The notes: generated from the sequence alone by a model not told the origin. A stretch of DNA of 64,000 bases from Melittangium boletus DSM 14713 (GCF_002305855.1 NZ_CP022163.1:8065765-8129764), one strand, 5' to 3'. Counted from the first letter of the stretch, positions 1 to 10,538 are shown. Made by a program: numbers and translations.

Positions 1-185
1 AGGATCACGACGCGTGCCTGTCCGAAGACCTCGGCGGCGCTCGCCGCCACCTTCGCACCGGCCGCGCGCAAGGGCTCACACTTGTCAGCGGAGCGGTTCC
101 AGACGACGAGCGTCACTCCCGCACGGGCCAGATTGAGCGCCATGGGTTGTCCCATGACGCCGAGGCCGATGAAACCGATGTCCAT
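1..185 (-). CDS. NAD-binding beta-hydroxyacid dehydrogenase (3-hydroxyisobutyrate dehydrogenase family), N-terminal part
   Basis: Only the first 61 residues lie in the window; the rest is beyond the left edge. The protein opens with MDIGFIGLGVMGQPMALNLA, the Rossmann GxGxxG nucleotide-binding loop typical of 3-hydroxyisobutyrate/6-phosphogluconate-type dehydrogenases, followed by a VWNRSADKC segment at the second beta strand. These enzymes oxidise beta-hydroxyacids, or reduce the semialdehydes, with NAD(P) in the cytosol. The substrate cannot be told because the catalytic lysine region is missing. The ATG at 185 starts exactly at the first strand, so the start is secure. It is transcribed away from the gene at 348. 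Confidence 0.85.
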   Translation of the reverse strand, partial: MDIGFIGLGVMGQPMALNLARAGVTLVVWNRSADKCEPLRAAGAKVAASAAEVFGQARVVI

Positions 186-347
186 ATGTACCTCCAGCCG
201 ATGTGGCTCCTGACTTAGTCCAGGGGGGTGGGGGCTGCCTTGAAGGGTTGTGCGAACTCCCTGGGAGGTCGTGCCCGGACTGGTGGGGCCACGCAACCCG
301 TGCGCCGACTCGACGTGGCCCCGGGGTTCCGCTAGCTTCGCCACCCC

Positions 348-683
348 GTGAACGCCGATACGCAGAACCACCGAGAGCAGCTCGAGCGCCTCCAGGAGGC
401 GTTGTCCACCCGCCAGAGCACCTTGCTCTTCGCCCACGCGGGCTTGTCCTTCGTCGTCTCGCTCATCCTGGGCGGCGCCACGGCCAAGCTCTTCTGGGAC
501 TCGGCGAAGACGCCGTACCTGGCGTGGCTGGGCCTGGTGGCCACGATGGGGCTGTTCGTCTATGGCCTCCTGCGTCTGCGCAAGGGCCGCACGGTGTTGG
601 CGGACGAGCTGGCGCGCTATGAGACCATGCTCGAGCTGCGCCGCCGGTTGGGACTGGACGAGCCCGTGGCGCTGCCCCGGTGA
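348..683 (+). CDS. Small two-helix membrane protein, function unknown
   Basis: This 111-residue protein starts with GTG at 348 and is not recognised as a named family. An N-terminal polar, probably coiled-coil stretch (residues 5-22, rich in E/Q/L) is followed by two hydrophobic helices at about 27-48 and 57-77. A short charged C-terminal tail rich in R, L and E follows (80-111). Its stop codon overlaps the GTG start of the thymidylate kinase gene (GTGA at 680-683), so the two are probably translationally coupled. Nothing in the sequence indicates an enzymatic role. Confidence 0.7.
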   Translation: MNADTQNHREQLERLQEALSTRQSTLLFAHAGLSFVVSLILGGATAKLFWDSAKTPYLAWLGLVATMGLFVYGLLRLRKGRTVLADELARYETMLELRRRLGLDEPVALPR

Positions 684-1357
684 GCCCGGCTCCGAAGCCC
701 GCCGCGCGTGGGCGTCTCATCGTGTTGGAAGGACTCGACGGCGCGGGGACCACCACCCAGGTGGAGCGCCTGGCGGCGGCCTTGCGCGCCGAGGGTCATC
801 CCGTCTTCACCACCCGCGAGCCCTCGGACGGACCGGTGGGCGTGCTCATCCGCCAGGCCCTCACGGGCCGGGTGGTGCTGCCGGGCGGGGCGGGCCCCCT
901 CGCGCCGGAGACCCTGGCGCTCCTGTACGCGGCGGACCGGACGGACCACCTCCGGGCCCGGGTGTTGCCCGCGCTCGAGGCGGGGCAGGTGGTGCTCAGT
1001 GATCGCTCCGTGCTCTCGTCGCTCGCCTACCAGGGCGCGTCGCTGCCCATGGAGTGGGTGGAAGCCATCAACACGCACGCGGTGCCCGCGGACCTGACGC
1101 TCTTCGTGGAGGTGTCCATCGAGGTGGCGGCACGGCGGCGCGCGGCGCGGGGAGGCCCGGAGGAGCTCTTCGACGCCGAGGAGAAACAGCGGCGCATCTC
1201 CCGGCAGTACGCGGCGGCCATCAAGCTGCGGGGCAAGCGCGAGCACGTGGTGCGCATCGACGGAGACCCGTCCGTGGAGGCCGTGACGGAGGCGTGCCTG
1301 ACGCGGGTGCGCAAGCTGCTCGGACAAAAGCCCGGTCGCGCGGCGGCGGTGCGCTAG
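680..1357 (+). CDS. tmk: Thymidylate kinase (dTMP kinase) with atypical Walker A
   Basis: It would phosphorylate dTMP to dTDP using ATP. It has 225 residues, a normal length. The P-loop region reads LEGLDGAGTTTQVE, where the family has GxDGxGKST, so the Walker A lysine is replaced by threonine; the codons are unambiguous (gcg ggg acc acc acc cag). Other family marks are present: TTREPSDGPVG, the DRTDH segment, and DRSVLSSLAYQGAS (the DR-x-SSxAYQG motif). The GTG at 680 overlaps the preceding stop. An alternative is a divergent tmk paralogue with altered nucleotide handling. The family assignment is firm, but catalytic competence is less so because of the missing lysine. Confidence 0.9.
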   Translation: MSPAPKPAARGRLIVLEGLDGAGTTTQVERLAAALRAEGHPVFTTREPSDGPVGVLIRQALTGRVVLPGGAGPLAPETLALLYAADRTDHLRARVLPALEAGQVVLSDRSVLSSLAYQGASLPMEWVEAINTHAVPADLTLFVEVSIEVAARRRAARGGPEELFDAEEKQRRISRQYAAAIKLRGKREHVVRIDGDPSVEAVTEACLTRVRKLLGQKPGRAAAVR

Positions 1358-1369
1358 AGTCTCGTCCTC

Positions 1370-2104
1370 ATGGAGCCCATGGGCGCGGCGGCGGTCATCA
1401 TCGGCAACGAGGTCCTCACGGCCAAGGTGGTGGACGCCAACGGTCCCTACCTCATCCAGCGGCTGCGCGAGGTGGGCATCCCCCTGCGCTCGTTGGAGAT
1501 CGTCCCCGACGAGGTGGACTTCATCGTGGAGGCGGTGTCCCGGGCGCGGCAGCGGGCGAAATACGTCTTCACCAGTGGCGGCATCGGGCCCACGCACGAT
1601 GACGTGACGGTGCGCGCGGTGGCGCTGGCCATGGGGCGCAGGGTGGTGCGATTGCCGGAGATGGTGGAGCTCATCCGCCAGAAAGGTCCGGAGCGCATGA
1701 CGCCCGAGGTGATGCGCCTGGCGGATGCCCCCGAGGGCGCGGTGCTCCTGCATCAGTCGGGGAACTGGTACCCGGTGCTGACGGTGGAGGACGTCTTCCT
1801 CCTGCCCGGCGTGCCCCAGCTCTTCCGCACGCAACTGGAGACGGTGCTCGGGCGGCTGAGCGGTACGCCCGTGCACCTGCGCGTGCTGTACCTGACCGCG
1901 GGCGAGAGCGCGGTGGCGGGGGCGCTCGATCGGGTGGCGCTGGACATGCCGCACGTGGCGATCGGCTCCTACCCGATGTTCGACCCGGCCCTGGACTACT
2001 CCGTGAAGGTGACGGTGGAGAGCGTGGACAAGGCCGAAGTGGAAGCGGCCTTCGCCCGGCTCCTGGAGGAGTTGCCGGAAGGCGCGCTCCTGCGCACGGA
2101 GTAG
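1370..2104 (+). CDS. CinA-type molybdopterin-binding domain protein
   Basis: This 244-residue protein is made of the MoCF/MoaB-like fold found at the N-terminus of CinA (COG1058). An N-terminal strand GAAAVIIGNEVLTAKVVDAN is followed by the family signature FTSGGIGPTHDDVT at about 67-80 and by VFLLPGVPQLF near 145. The C-terminal amidase (PncC) domain of full-length CinA is absent, so NMN deamidation is not expected. Stand-alone domains of this kind have been linked to nucleotide-pyrophosphatase activity on ADP-ribose/FAD-type substrates, but that is family knowledge only. It begins 12 bases after tmk and is probably cotranscribed with it. Confidence 0.85.
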   Translation: MEPMGAAAVIIGNEVLTAKVVDANGPYLIQRLREVGIPLRSLEIVPDEVDFIVEAVSRARQRAKYVFTSGGIGPTHDDVTVRAVALAMGRRVVRLPEMVELIRQKGPERMTPEVMRLADAPEGAVLLHQSGNWYPVLTVEDVFLLPGVPQLFRTQLETVLGRLSGTPVHLRVLYLTAGESAVAGALDRVALDMPHVAIGSYPMFDPALDYSVKVTVESVDKAEVEAAFARLLEELPEGALLRTE

Positions 2105-2261
2105 GGTCTCGACGGGTTTTCCCCTCGATGCGCTGATTCCTCGGCTCGTGTCATGTAAGCATTCGTACAACGCCGTTCGCGCGCCGCGTCAGGCGGTCGG
2201 GAAGGGTGGACAGGGACCGGGGCCCTGGGTTTCATGACGGGAGTTTCACCCGAGGAGAACC

Positions 2262-3350
2262 ATGTCCGACACGCTTGATTGGCGGCCCCAGGAACCAGCC
2301 GAGGCCCTCTCGGACTACGCGGTGCTGGCGAGGCGCTGGGTGCAGCAGGGGTGGTCGTTGCGCGCCATCGCCCTGTGCAAGATCATCCTCCGGCTGGAGC
2401 CGGATCACGCTCCGACGCGGCGGTTGTTGTCGGAGCTCGACGCGCGCAAGTTGGATCCCAACGCCCCCGTGGGCCCCGCCGTGCCGAGACCCGTTCCACT
2501 GGAGCGGGAGCTGGAGCGCAAGCCCGCGAGCGCGTCCCTGCTCTCGGGACTGGGCCAGTGGGAGTTCGAGACGATGCTCGAGTCCCTGGAGCTGCGGGAC
2601 TTCGAGGCCGGCGAGACGATCGTGGAGGAGGGCACGCCTGGTGACTCGCTCTTCGCCATCGTGGAGGGGCGCGTGGAGGTGGTGCGGACGCTCAAGTCGG
2701 GGCGGCGGCGCACGGTGGCCGTGCTGGAGGAAGGCGACTTCTTCGGCGAGATGTCGCTCCTGTCCCACGTGCCGCGCATGGCGAGTGTGAGGGCCTTCGA
2801 GAACACGGCGGTACTGGAGCTGACGCGGGAGCGGCTGTCGCTCATCGTCCAGCGGCACCCATCCGTGGAAGGGGTGCTGCGCGAATTCCACCGCGAGCGG
2901 CTGCTCGACAACGTGCTGCGCAGCAATCCGCTCTTCCGGCTGCTGTCGAACGAGCAGCGCGAGGTCCTGTCGCACGACTTCGAGCTCCGGGCCCGGCCCG
3001 CGGGCGCGGTCCTGCTGGAGCAGGGGCAACCCGCGGACGCGCTCTACCTCTTGCTCCAGGGACAGTGCCAGGTGCTGCACCGGGACGGGACGCATGGCGA
3101 GCGCATGCTGCGCACCCTGCGTGAGGGTGACATGTTCGGGGAGATCGCCCTGATGCTCGGCCTGAATGCCACCGCCACCGTGCGCGCGGAGACGTCCTGC
3201 CTGCTGCTCCGCCTGGACCACGGCAGCTGCGAGCGGCACCTGCTCGAGCAGCCCGCCGTGCGCGAGGCGCTGGCCCAGATGGGCCATGAGCGCCTGTTGC
3301 GCAATGCCGGGTTGATGGCGCCGCTTCCGGATGAGGCGACGGGCTCCTGA
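2262..3350 (+). CDS. Protein with TPR-like N-terminus and two cyclic-nucleotide-binding domains
   Basis: The 362-residue protein has a helical TPR-like N-terminus (about 14-70), a first CNB domain (about 100-215) and a second (about 230-345). The phosphate-binding cassette of the first is FGEMSLLSHVPRMASV, with the nucleotide-contacting arginine. The second reads FGEIALMLGLNATATV and lacks that arginine, so it may not bind a cyclic nucleotide in the usual way. No DNA-binding, channel or kinase domain is attached, so it is probably a cytosolic sensor or adaptor. The ATG is preceded by a good ribosome-binding site (gaggag). It stands alone, with 157 bases upstream and a hairpin downstream. Confidence 0.85.
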   Translation: MSDTLDWRPQEPAEALSDYAVLARRWVQQGWSLRAIALCKIILRLEPDHAPTRRLLSELDARKLDPNAPVGPAVPRPVPLERELERKPASASLLSGLGQWEFETMLESLELRDFEAGETIVEEGTPGDSLFAIVEGRVEVVRTLKSGRRRTVAVLEEGDFFGEMSLLSHVPRMASVRAFENTAVLELTRERLSLIVQRHPSVEGVLREFHRERLLDNVLRSNPLFRLLSNEQREVLSHDFELRARPAGAVLLEQGQPADALYLLLQGQCQVLHRDGTHGERMLRTLREGDMFGEIALMLGLNATATVRAETSCLLLRLDHGSCERHLLEQPAVREALAQMGHERLLRNAGLMAPLPDEATGS

Positions 3351-3373
3351 GCTGACCTCGTTCCGGACTCAGA

Positions 3374-3393
3374 GCCCGGGGAGACGCCCGGGC
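3374..3393 (+). terminator. GC-rich hairpin after the cyclic-nucleotide-binding gene
   Basis: A perfect 7-bp all-GC stem (gcccggg, 3374-3380; cccgggc, 3387-3393) with a 6-base loop lies 24 bases after the stop codon. No T-run follows, so it is only a candidate terminator. Confidence 0.4.
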
Positions 3394-3530
3394 CCTCCAG
3401 GTCCATCGGGTTAGCACGTTCTGGAGTCCCTGGGGGAGACACCGCCGCGTCATGGGACTTGTCCTCGGGCCAGCGGACGGCTAACTCCGGCGTTCTTCGC
3501 GGGAATCCTACGAGGAAGGCAGGGCGCGTC

Positions 3531-4931
<1,401 letters not shown>

Positions 4932-4950
4932 GACGATCGCCCGCCGGCTC

Positions 4951-4979
4951 GGCGCTCCGCTCGGTGTGAGCGGAGCGCC
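4951..4979. terminator. Perfect 12-bp hairpin between convergent genes
   Basis: The arms ggcgctccgctc (4951-4962) and gagcggagcgcc (4968-4979) form a perfect 12-bp stem closed by a 5-base loop. It sits between the asnS stop (4931) and the stop of the leftward lipoprotein gene (4987). It probably acts as a bidirectional terminator, although no T-run follows on either strand. Confidence 0.7.
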
Positions 4980-4986
4980 CCGCGCG

Positions 4987-5757
4987 CTACTCGCCGAACA
5001 GCGTCCACGTGGTCGGGTTGGGCGCGCAGCCGCCGTTGAGGCACACCACGTCGAGCTCCCGGTTGATGCCCGTGGCGGGGTTGCGGCACTCCGCGTCCGT
5101 CGTGCAGGGCACGGCGGGAGACAGGCCCAGCACCCGGTACTCGGCCGTGCAGTTGCCATCGCCGAACACGAGCGAGCCCCGGAACAACACGCCCGGCGCC
5201 GACGGCGAGGAATAGAGGTACACGTCGCTGAACTGGTAGTCGACCGTCCGGGCGGGCAGGGCGGCACCGCTTCCATCCGTCACGGCCCGCGCCGCGATGG
5301 AGATCCGGCTGAACGACGGCACCCGGCACCCGTCCTGGGCATCCGGCTCGTTGGGGAACGAGGTGGACAGCGCCGTGGCCAGCCGCGAGGCCTGGAGCGC
5401 CCCGGTGGGATCCGTGGGATTCGCGGGGTCCTCCGGCGGCGTCAGCTCCACCCGGGGCCGCCGCGTCCCCGCGCTGTCGATGTACGTCGCCAGCGACACC
5501 GCCGCCTGGGGCCGCAGGGCCATGGTCGACGGCGTACGGGGATCCTCGCTCGCGGGAACCAGGTACTTGTACACCCCGAAGGTGTCGCTGGTGAGGGCGC
5601 CGCACGAGGTGGAGGCCTCGGCGGGGTTCTTCAGGACATAGGCGACATGCCAGGCCCCATCCTGCACCTGACAGCCGGCGGAGGGTTGCTCGGCACAGCC
5701 CACCAGGAGGCCCGCCGTGCCCCCCAGCCATATCGCGGTCACGCTACGCATGCTCAT
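4987..5757 (-). CDS. Putative lipoprotein downstream of a TonB-dependent receptor
   Basis: This 256-residue protein has an N-terminal lipoprotein signal: a short basic start, a hydrophobic stretch and the lipobox LLVGC with cysteine 21. The mature part is rich in cysteine pairs (GCQ, TSCGA, DGCR, PCTTDAECRNP, CLNGGCAPN), suggesting disulfide bonds in the periplasm or at the outer membrane. It has no recognised domain. It starts 20 bases after the stop of the Oar-like receptor gene, so the two are very probably one transcript and may work at the same membrane. ATG 5757 gives MSMRSV; a second in-frame ATG at 5751 is equally possible. Confidence 0.75.
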   Translation of the reverse strand: MSMRSVTAIWLGGTAGLLVGCAEQPSAGCQVQDGAWHVAYVLKNPAEASTSCGALTSDTFGVYKYLVPASEDPRTPSTMALRPQAAVSLATYIDSAGTRRPRVELTPPEDPANPTDPTGALQASRLATALSTSFPNEPDAQDGCRVPSFSRISIAARAVTDGSGAALPARTVDYQFSDVYLYSSPSAPGVLFRGSLVFGDGNCTAEYRVLGLSPAVPCTTDAECRNPATGINRELDVVCLNGGCAPNPTTWTLFGE

Positions 5758-5777
5758 CGCTCCAATCGTCCAGGGGG

Positions 5778-8700
5778 CTAGAAGGTGTACTTGAGACCCA
5801 GGCGGATCTGCCGTGGCGCCTGGTACGCGGTGGGCTGCCTGAAGTTCTTGTTCAGGTCCGCCTCGGTCAGCGTGCCCGAGGGCAGGCCCGTGGCGGGATC
5901 GTAGGCGGTGACCTGCTCGGGCGTGAGCCGCCCATCGGCCGGCTTGCCTCCCACGACGGGAATCACGCCGCGGAAGGTGTAGGCCTCGTCCACCGTGGTC
6001 GCCTGCTGGAAGTTGAACAGGTTGAACACGTCCACGCTGAGCGACAGCACCTGGGTCTTGTTCAAGCGGTAGTTCACCCCGAGGTTGCCGTCGATGTTGT
6101 TCACCCACGGCGTGCGGCCCGCGCTGCCCCGCTCCAGGATGAACGCCTCGTTGGCGCCGTAGATGGGGTGCCCGCCCAGGTAGTTGATGGGCACGCCGGA
6201 GTTGCCGCGGTACGACAGGCCGAGGCTCGCGCTCAGGTCCCGGGTGAACGCGAACTCCTTGGCGCCGAACACCTTGATGGCGTGCGTGCGGTCGAAGGGC
6301 AGCAGGCCCGTGCGGTTTTCCATCAGGGACAGCAGGTCGAAGTCCGAGCTGAAGTTCGGGTCGAGCTGGAAGGTCTCCGGACGGAACAGGCCCGAGTAGT
6401 TGCCGTACAGCCGCGACCAGGTGTAGCTCGCCTGCGCCAGCCAGCCGTCGGAGAAGGTGCGGTTGAGGAACACCGTCACCGCGTCGTAGTCGCGCGTGGC
6501 CTTGGGGAACTCCTGGGCGAAGCCCTCACCCGGGTTGCCCAGGATGCGCGTATTGCCTCCGTCGCGGCTCATGTCCTCGATGATCGAGTTCATGTACCGG
6601 TGGGTGTAGAGCGCGCCGGCGCGGATGTTGGCCAGCAGCTCGTACTCGGCGCCCACCAGCACCTCGTCCGACGACTGGGGCTTGATGGCGGGGTCCACCG
6701 GCACACGGTCCGCCTTGCCTCCGAAGTGCAGGAAGCTCGGATCGATGAACCCGGGGCCGAAGGTGCCGTTGAACAGCTCCAGGTTGGAGTCGGCCAGGCA
6801 CGTGGCCTGTCCCTCCCGCGTGGCGATGGTGGCGGGATCGCAGCGGCCCACGCCCGAGGAGTGCTTCGCCACGTAGCGCGGCTCGGGCGGGAAGGCGCGA
6901 TCGAGCAGGTTGATGGGCACCTGCTCGTAGTAGCGCGCGAAGTTGGCGTACACCTTCATGCGGCCGTTGGCCAGCGGGTCCACCACCAGGCCCAGGCGGG
7001 GGGAGATCTGATTGGGCAGCGAGAAGGCCAGGTTGCCGTCTCCGCCATAGAGCCACTGGGCGTCGTAGCGCACGCCCACGTTGAGCGTCACGCGCTGGGC
7101 GATGGTCCAGCTGTCCTGCAGGAAGCCACCGGCCGTGTTGCTGGTGGTGGTCGAGTTCAGGAAGGCCAGGCTCGTGGCCGTGTCCGGACCGGACTGGTAG
7201 CCGAAGCGGCGGATGTCCACCCAGTTGGCGCCGTTGGTGGCCTCGAGCAGGAACACGGAGCCGGAGTAGGCCTTGAGGTTGTTGTAGCGCAGCAGCTCCA
7301 CGTCCGCGCCCAGCTTGAGCACGTGGGTGCCCAGCGCCTTGAGCAGCCAGGTGGCCTTGGCGTTGGCCTGGACGCGGTCCAGCTTCGCGTCGTTGATGTA
7401 GCCTGGGCCTCCCGCGTAGTACGAGTACACCGGACAGGCCAGCAGCCCCGTTGGATCTCCGTTCTGGGTGCAGGCCTCCTGGGCCGCGGTGAGGCCAGGC
7501 TCGTAGAAGAAGATGGGCCGTGGGGCGCTGTAGACGGCCGTCGCCAGTCCCGCCAGGCCCGTGGTGGAGCCCACGGCCGAGCCGTCCGAGGGCAGGATGG
7601 CCGACGTCTGGTGGAACCAGCCGAGGTTGGCGTCGACGAGCAGCCTCTTGTCGTTGAAGGCGCCCGAGTACTTGAGGGCGGTGGACGTCGTGCTCGCCGT
7701 GGCCTTCGTGTAGAAGATCTCCGCGTCGGGATTGCCGGGCAACAGCGGCAGCACCAGGCCCGTCAGCGGGCTGACGGAAATGGTGTCTGGACCGCCCGAG
7801 GTGCTCGGCGTGCCCGTCACGGACAGCGAGAAGTTGTGGTTGGCGTTGAGCAGGTACGTCAGCTTGCCGATGTACTGCAGGCTCTGCCCCTGGACCGCGA
7901 TGTCACGCCGCGAGCCGGGAATCTCCGTGAACAGGTTGAAGCCCCGCTCGTTCGTCCTCACCCGGAGCTCGCCCGTGACCGGATCGCGCTCCGTCTGGTA
8001 CGCGTTGATCGAGCGGGTGTGCGTGTAGTGGCTGTAGTTGGGCGCGATGCCGGCGAAGAACCACAGCTTGTCGTGGAGGATGGGGCCGCCAAGGGTGACG
8101 CCCACGTCGCCCAGCACGTCCAGGGCGTTGCGGCCGGCGATCACCGAGGAGGCGCTGACCACCTGGGCGCGCGTGCCCTCGAGCGCTCCCGGCGTCACGG
8201 TGCCGTACACCGAGCCGTGGAACTCGTTGGAGCCGGACTTCGTCACCGCGTTGAGCACGCCGCCCGTCGAGCGGCCGTACTCGGGCATGTACCCGCCGGT
8301 GATGATGTTGACGTCCTGCACGAACTCCACGTTCAGGGGGCTCGCGTTGACGCCAAAGGCCGGGTCGTTGTTGGACAGGCCATCCACCACGTACCCGTTC
8401 TCCGGGGAGGTGGTGCCGTTGAGCGACACGCCATACATGTCGTTCTGCGCACCCGGCGCCAGCTCCGCGAGGCTCTCGAAGGAGCGGGCCGCGCCCGACT
8501 TGCCGCCCGGGCGGTTCACCGCGATGCGCTTGATGAAGTCCTGGTCGACATTGAGGCCCGTCGTCGTCGAGCCCACGTCGATCGTCGGCGCGCGCCCCAC
8601 GACGTCGAGCTCGATGCTCTCCTGGGCGCTCTCGGGCAGCAGCTGCACGTTGACGCGGATGGTGCGATCCAACCGTAGCTGGATGTCCGGGCGCGTGAAC

Positions 8701-8963
8701 GGCAGGAACGCTTCCTTGTCGAAGCGCAACGTGTACACGCCTGGCGGCAGCTGGGGAATGCGGTACTGCCCCTGGGCGTCCGTCACCACCACCTGCTCGC
8801 CTTGCAGGTTGGGCGACGTCGCCGTGACGACCACGTCGGGGGCCGGCTGGCGGGTCTCGGCGTCGAGGACCGTCCCGAGAATCACGCTGTCGGCGTGGGC
8901 CACCGTTCCATAGGACAGAGCCATGACCACTCCGGTCGTCCGGAGCATCCGTTTCACTTGCAT
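5778..8963 (-). CDS. Oar-like TonB-dependent outer-membrane receptor
   Basis: This 1061-residue protein begins with a signal peptide (about 1-24, ending AHADS). A carboxypeptidase-regulatory-like beta-sandwich follows (about 26-100: GTVLDAETRQPAPDVVVTAT ... GQYRIPQLPPGVYTLRF). A plug domain comes next (about 115-240, with ENGYVVDGLSNND and MPEYGRSTGGVLNAVTKSGS), then a long beta-barrel that ends in the outer-membrane signal phenylalanine (GLKYTF). This order is that of Oar-type receptors, common in myxobacteria, which move large or unknown substrates or proteases across the outer membrane. The upstream MFS gene and downstream lipoprotein gene lie on the same strand at 77- and 20-base gaps. 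The ATG at 8963 was chosen because it begins the signal peptide and has a G-rich ribosome site; the open frame continues upstream only as a shadow of the MFS gene. Confidence 0.9.
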   Translation of the reverse strand: MQVKRMLRTTGVVMALSYGTVAHADSVILGTVLDAETRQPAPDVVVTATSPNLQGEQVVVTDAQGQYRIPQLPPGVYTLRFDKEAFLPFTRPDIQLRLDRTIRVNVQLLPESAQESIELDVVGRAPTIDVGSTTTGLNVDQDFIKRIAVNRPGGKSGAARSFESLAELAPGAQNDMYGVSLNGTTSPENGYVVDGLSNNDPAFGVNASPLNVEFVQDVNIITGGYMPEYGRSTGGVLNAVTKSGSNEFHGSVYGTVTPGALEGTRAQVVSASSVIAGRNALDVLGDVGVTLGGPILHDKLWFFAGIAPNYSHYTHTRSINAYQTERDPVTGELRVRTNERGFNLFTEIPGSRRDIAVQGQSLQYIGKLTYLLNANHNFSLSVTGTPSTSGGPDTISVSPLTGLVLPLLPGNPDAEIFYTKATASTTSTALKYSGAFNDKRLLVDANLGWFHQTSAILPSDGSAVGSTTGLAGLATAVYSAPRPIFFYEPGLTAAQEACTQNGDPTGLLACPVYSYYAGGPGYINDAKLDRVQANAKATWLLKALGTHVLKLGADVELLRYNNLKAYSGSVFLLEATNGANWVDIRRFGYQSGPDTATSLAFLNSTTTSNTAGGFLQDSWTIAQRVTLNVGVRYDAQWLYGGDGNLAFSLPNQISPRLGLVVDPLANGRMKVYANFARYYEQVPINLLDRAFPPEPRYVAKHSSGVGRCDPATIATREGQATCLADSNLELFNGTFGPGFIDPSFLHFGGKADRVPVDPAIKPQSSDEVLVGAEYELLANIRAGALYTHRYMNSIIEDMSRDGGNTRILGNPGEGFAQEFPKATRDYDAVTVFLNRTFSDGWLAQASYTWSRLYGNYSGLFRPETFQLDPNFSSDFDLLSLMENRTGLLPFDRTHAIKVFGAKEFAFTRDLSASLGLSYRGNSGVPINYLGGHPIYGANEAFILERGSAGRTPWVNNIDGNLGVNYRLNKTQVLSLSVDVFNLFNFQQATTVDEAYTFRGVIPVVGGKPADGRLTPEQVTAYDPATGLPSGTLTEADLNKNFRQPTAYQAPRQIRLGLKYTF

Positions 8964-9040
8964 GCTGAAACCCCCTCCACTTGGGCGGACTGCGGTGCAC
9001 CCGAAAGGCGTGTGAAAATAGCCGAGCCCCCTCGATTCTC

Positions 9041-10426
9041 CTACTCCAGGCGCGCCATGAAGGCGGCATCGTCGGCCTTCACGCTGTCCATCGTCCGGCG
9101 CAGCGTGCCCTCGCCGAAGCGCAGCAGCAGCGCGCCGCCCACGAAGCCGGGCACCGCCACGAGCATCATCGCGGTCAGCAGGTTGCGCGGCTCGGGCCCC
9201 AGCGCATCGGAGATGATGCCGACCACCAGCGGGCTCAGCGCGCCAAAGGCGATGTAGAACATGCCGCCGAGCGCCATCATCCGCGCCCGGATCCGCGCGG
9301 GGGCGATCCCCTGGTTGACCGTCGGCGACAGGGCGAGGCCACCGAACGACGCGGCGATCTGGAAGGTCGCGATCACGTAGAACTGGGTCGGCGTCGTGGC
9401 GACCAGATACAGCAGCGAGAACGCCAGCGCCGTGAGCGCTCCCAGCTCGGCGACCCGCACCGGCGCGGCGTCGGCATCGCGCCGCGCGAGGCGTTTGGCG
9501 AGCAGGTTGGCGGCGGTCACGCCGAGGACGCTGCCCACCGCGAAGACCTGGCCCAGCGTCACGCCCACCTCCGCGGGCGTCGCGCCGAACATCCGGACGA
9601 TCGCGACCGCGATCCAACCGAAGACGGTGAAGTTGGCCGCGCCGATCGCACCGAAGCCGGCGAACATCGACAGCAGCGTCCGGACGTGCGCCCGGCAATA
9701 GGCGAGCAATCCGCCGTGCTCCCCGGGCGCGGCCGTCCCGGCCCCGCTGTCCGCGCGCGCCGCCTCGCGCAGGGGGATCGCGAGCATCATGGGAATCAGC
9801 ACGATGCCCGGCAGCGCCACCAGGATGAACACGATGCGCCACGTCGACAGGGAGGCGAGCGCCGCCGGGAGCGCGGCATGCGAGCGCTCCACCGCGCCGA
9901 TCAGCAGACCGCCGAGCGCCAGTCCCACGGCATAGCCCAACAGCTGGGAGACGAAGAAGATCGAGTTGGCGAGCATGCGGCGCTCGGGCGGGAACAGGTC
10001 CGGGATCAGCGAGTAGGTGACCGGACCGAGCACGGCCTCGCCCACCGAGATGCCCATCGCGAAGACGAACAGCATCTCGTAGTCGCGCGCCAGTCCGGAC
10101 GCGGCGGTCGCCGCGCACCAGATGAAGATGCACACCGCGAAGATCCGCCGGCGATCGATGCGGTCGGCGAGCCAGCCGATCGGATAGGAGGCGAGGGCGA
10201 CGACCAGCGTCGCGCCCAGGCCGCGCAGCGCGCCAATCTCCGTGTCGGAGAGCGAGAGCTCCTGCTTGAGCGGCTCGGTCAGCAGTGCCATCACCTGCAT
10301 CACCGAGTTGCCACAGATCGACGCGAGGATCAGCGTCGCGAGGCCATACCAGGCGCCCAGCAGCACGGGATGGGACGAGGGCGCGTTGTTCGAGGGGGTC
10401 GCGGTCGACATGTCGGTCTGCATCAT
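9041..10426 (-). CDS. MFS transporter (spinster-like)
   Basis: This 461-residue inner-membrane protein shows the 12-helix pattern of the major facilitator superfamily. The loop 2-3 signature is GWLADRIDRRRIF, helix 4-5 contains GISVGEAVLGPVTYSL, and the C-half repeat contains FGGLALSPTVNQGI. The closest family by eye is the spinster-like group, whose substrates range from sphingolipids to small organic acids, so no substrate is assigned. A polar 20-residue N-terminus precedes helix 1. Two further in-frame ATGs at 10423 and 10411 are alternative starts. It is divergent from the gene at 10539 and may be the first gene of the MFS/receptor/lipoprotein unit. Confidence 0.85.
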   Translation of the reverse strand: MMQTDMSTATPSNNAPSSHPVLLGAWYGLATLILASICGNSVMQVMALLTEPLKQELSLSDTEIGALRGLGATLVVALASYPIGWLADRIDRRRIFAVCIFIWCAATAASGLARDYEMLFVFAMGISVGEAVLGPVTYSLIPDLFPPERRMLANSIFFVSQLLGYAVGLALGGLLIGAVERSHAALPAALASLSTWRIVFILVALPGIVLIPMMLAIPLREAARADSGAGTAAPGEHGGLLAYCRAHVRTLLSMFAGFGAIGAANFTVFGWIAVAIVRMFGATPAEVGVTLGQVFAVGSVLGVTAANLLAKRLARRDADAAPVRVAELGALTALAFSLLYLVATTPTQFYVIATFQIAASFGGLALSPTVNQGIAPARIRARMMALGGMFYIAFGALSPLVVGIISDALGPEPRNLLTAMMLVAVPGFVGGALLLRFGEGTLRRTMDSVKADDAAFMARLE

Positions 10427-10538
10427 GCTTCACCCCAAGGCCATGCAGGACCGCGATGGCGAGCCTGACCAGGCATTGTTTTCCACACTCCCGGATTCAT
10501 TGCGAGAAGGGGACGGCCCCGGCATCATCGCCCGCCTC

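Noticed and set aside
9041..10426. MFS transporter as part of the NRPS locus
   Set aside because: It is separated from the NRPS block by the rightward solute-binding-like gene and convergent stops, and the exporter inside the block is the better candidate.
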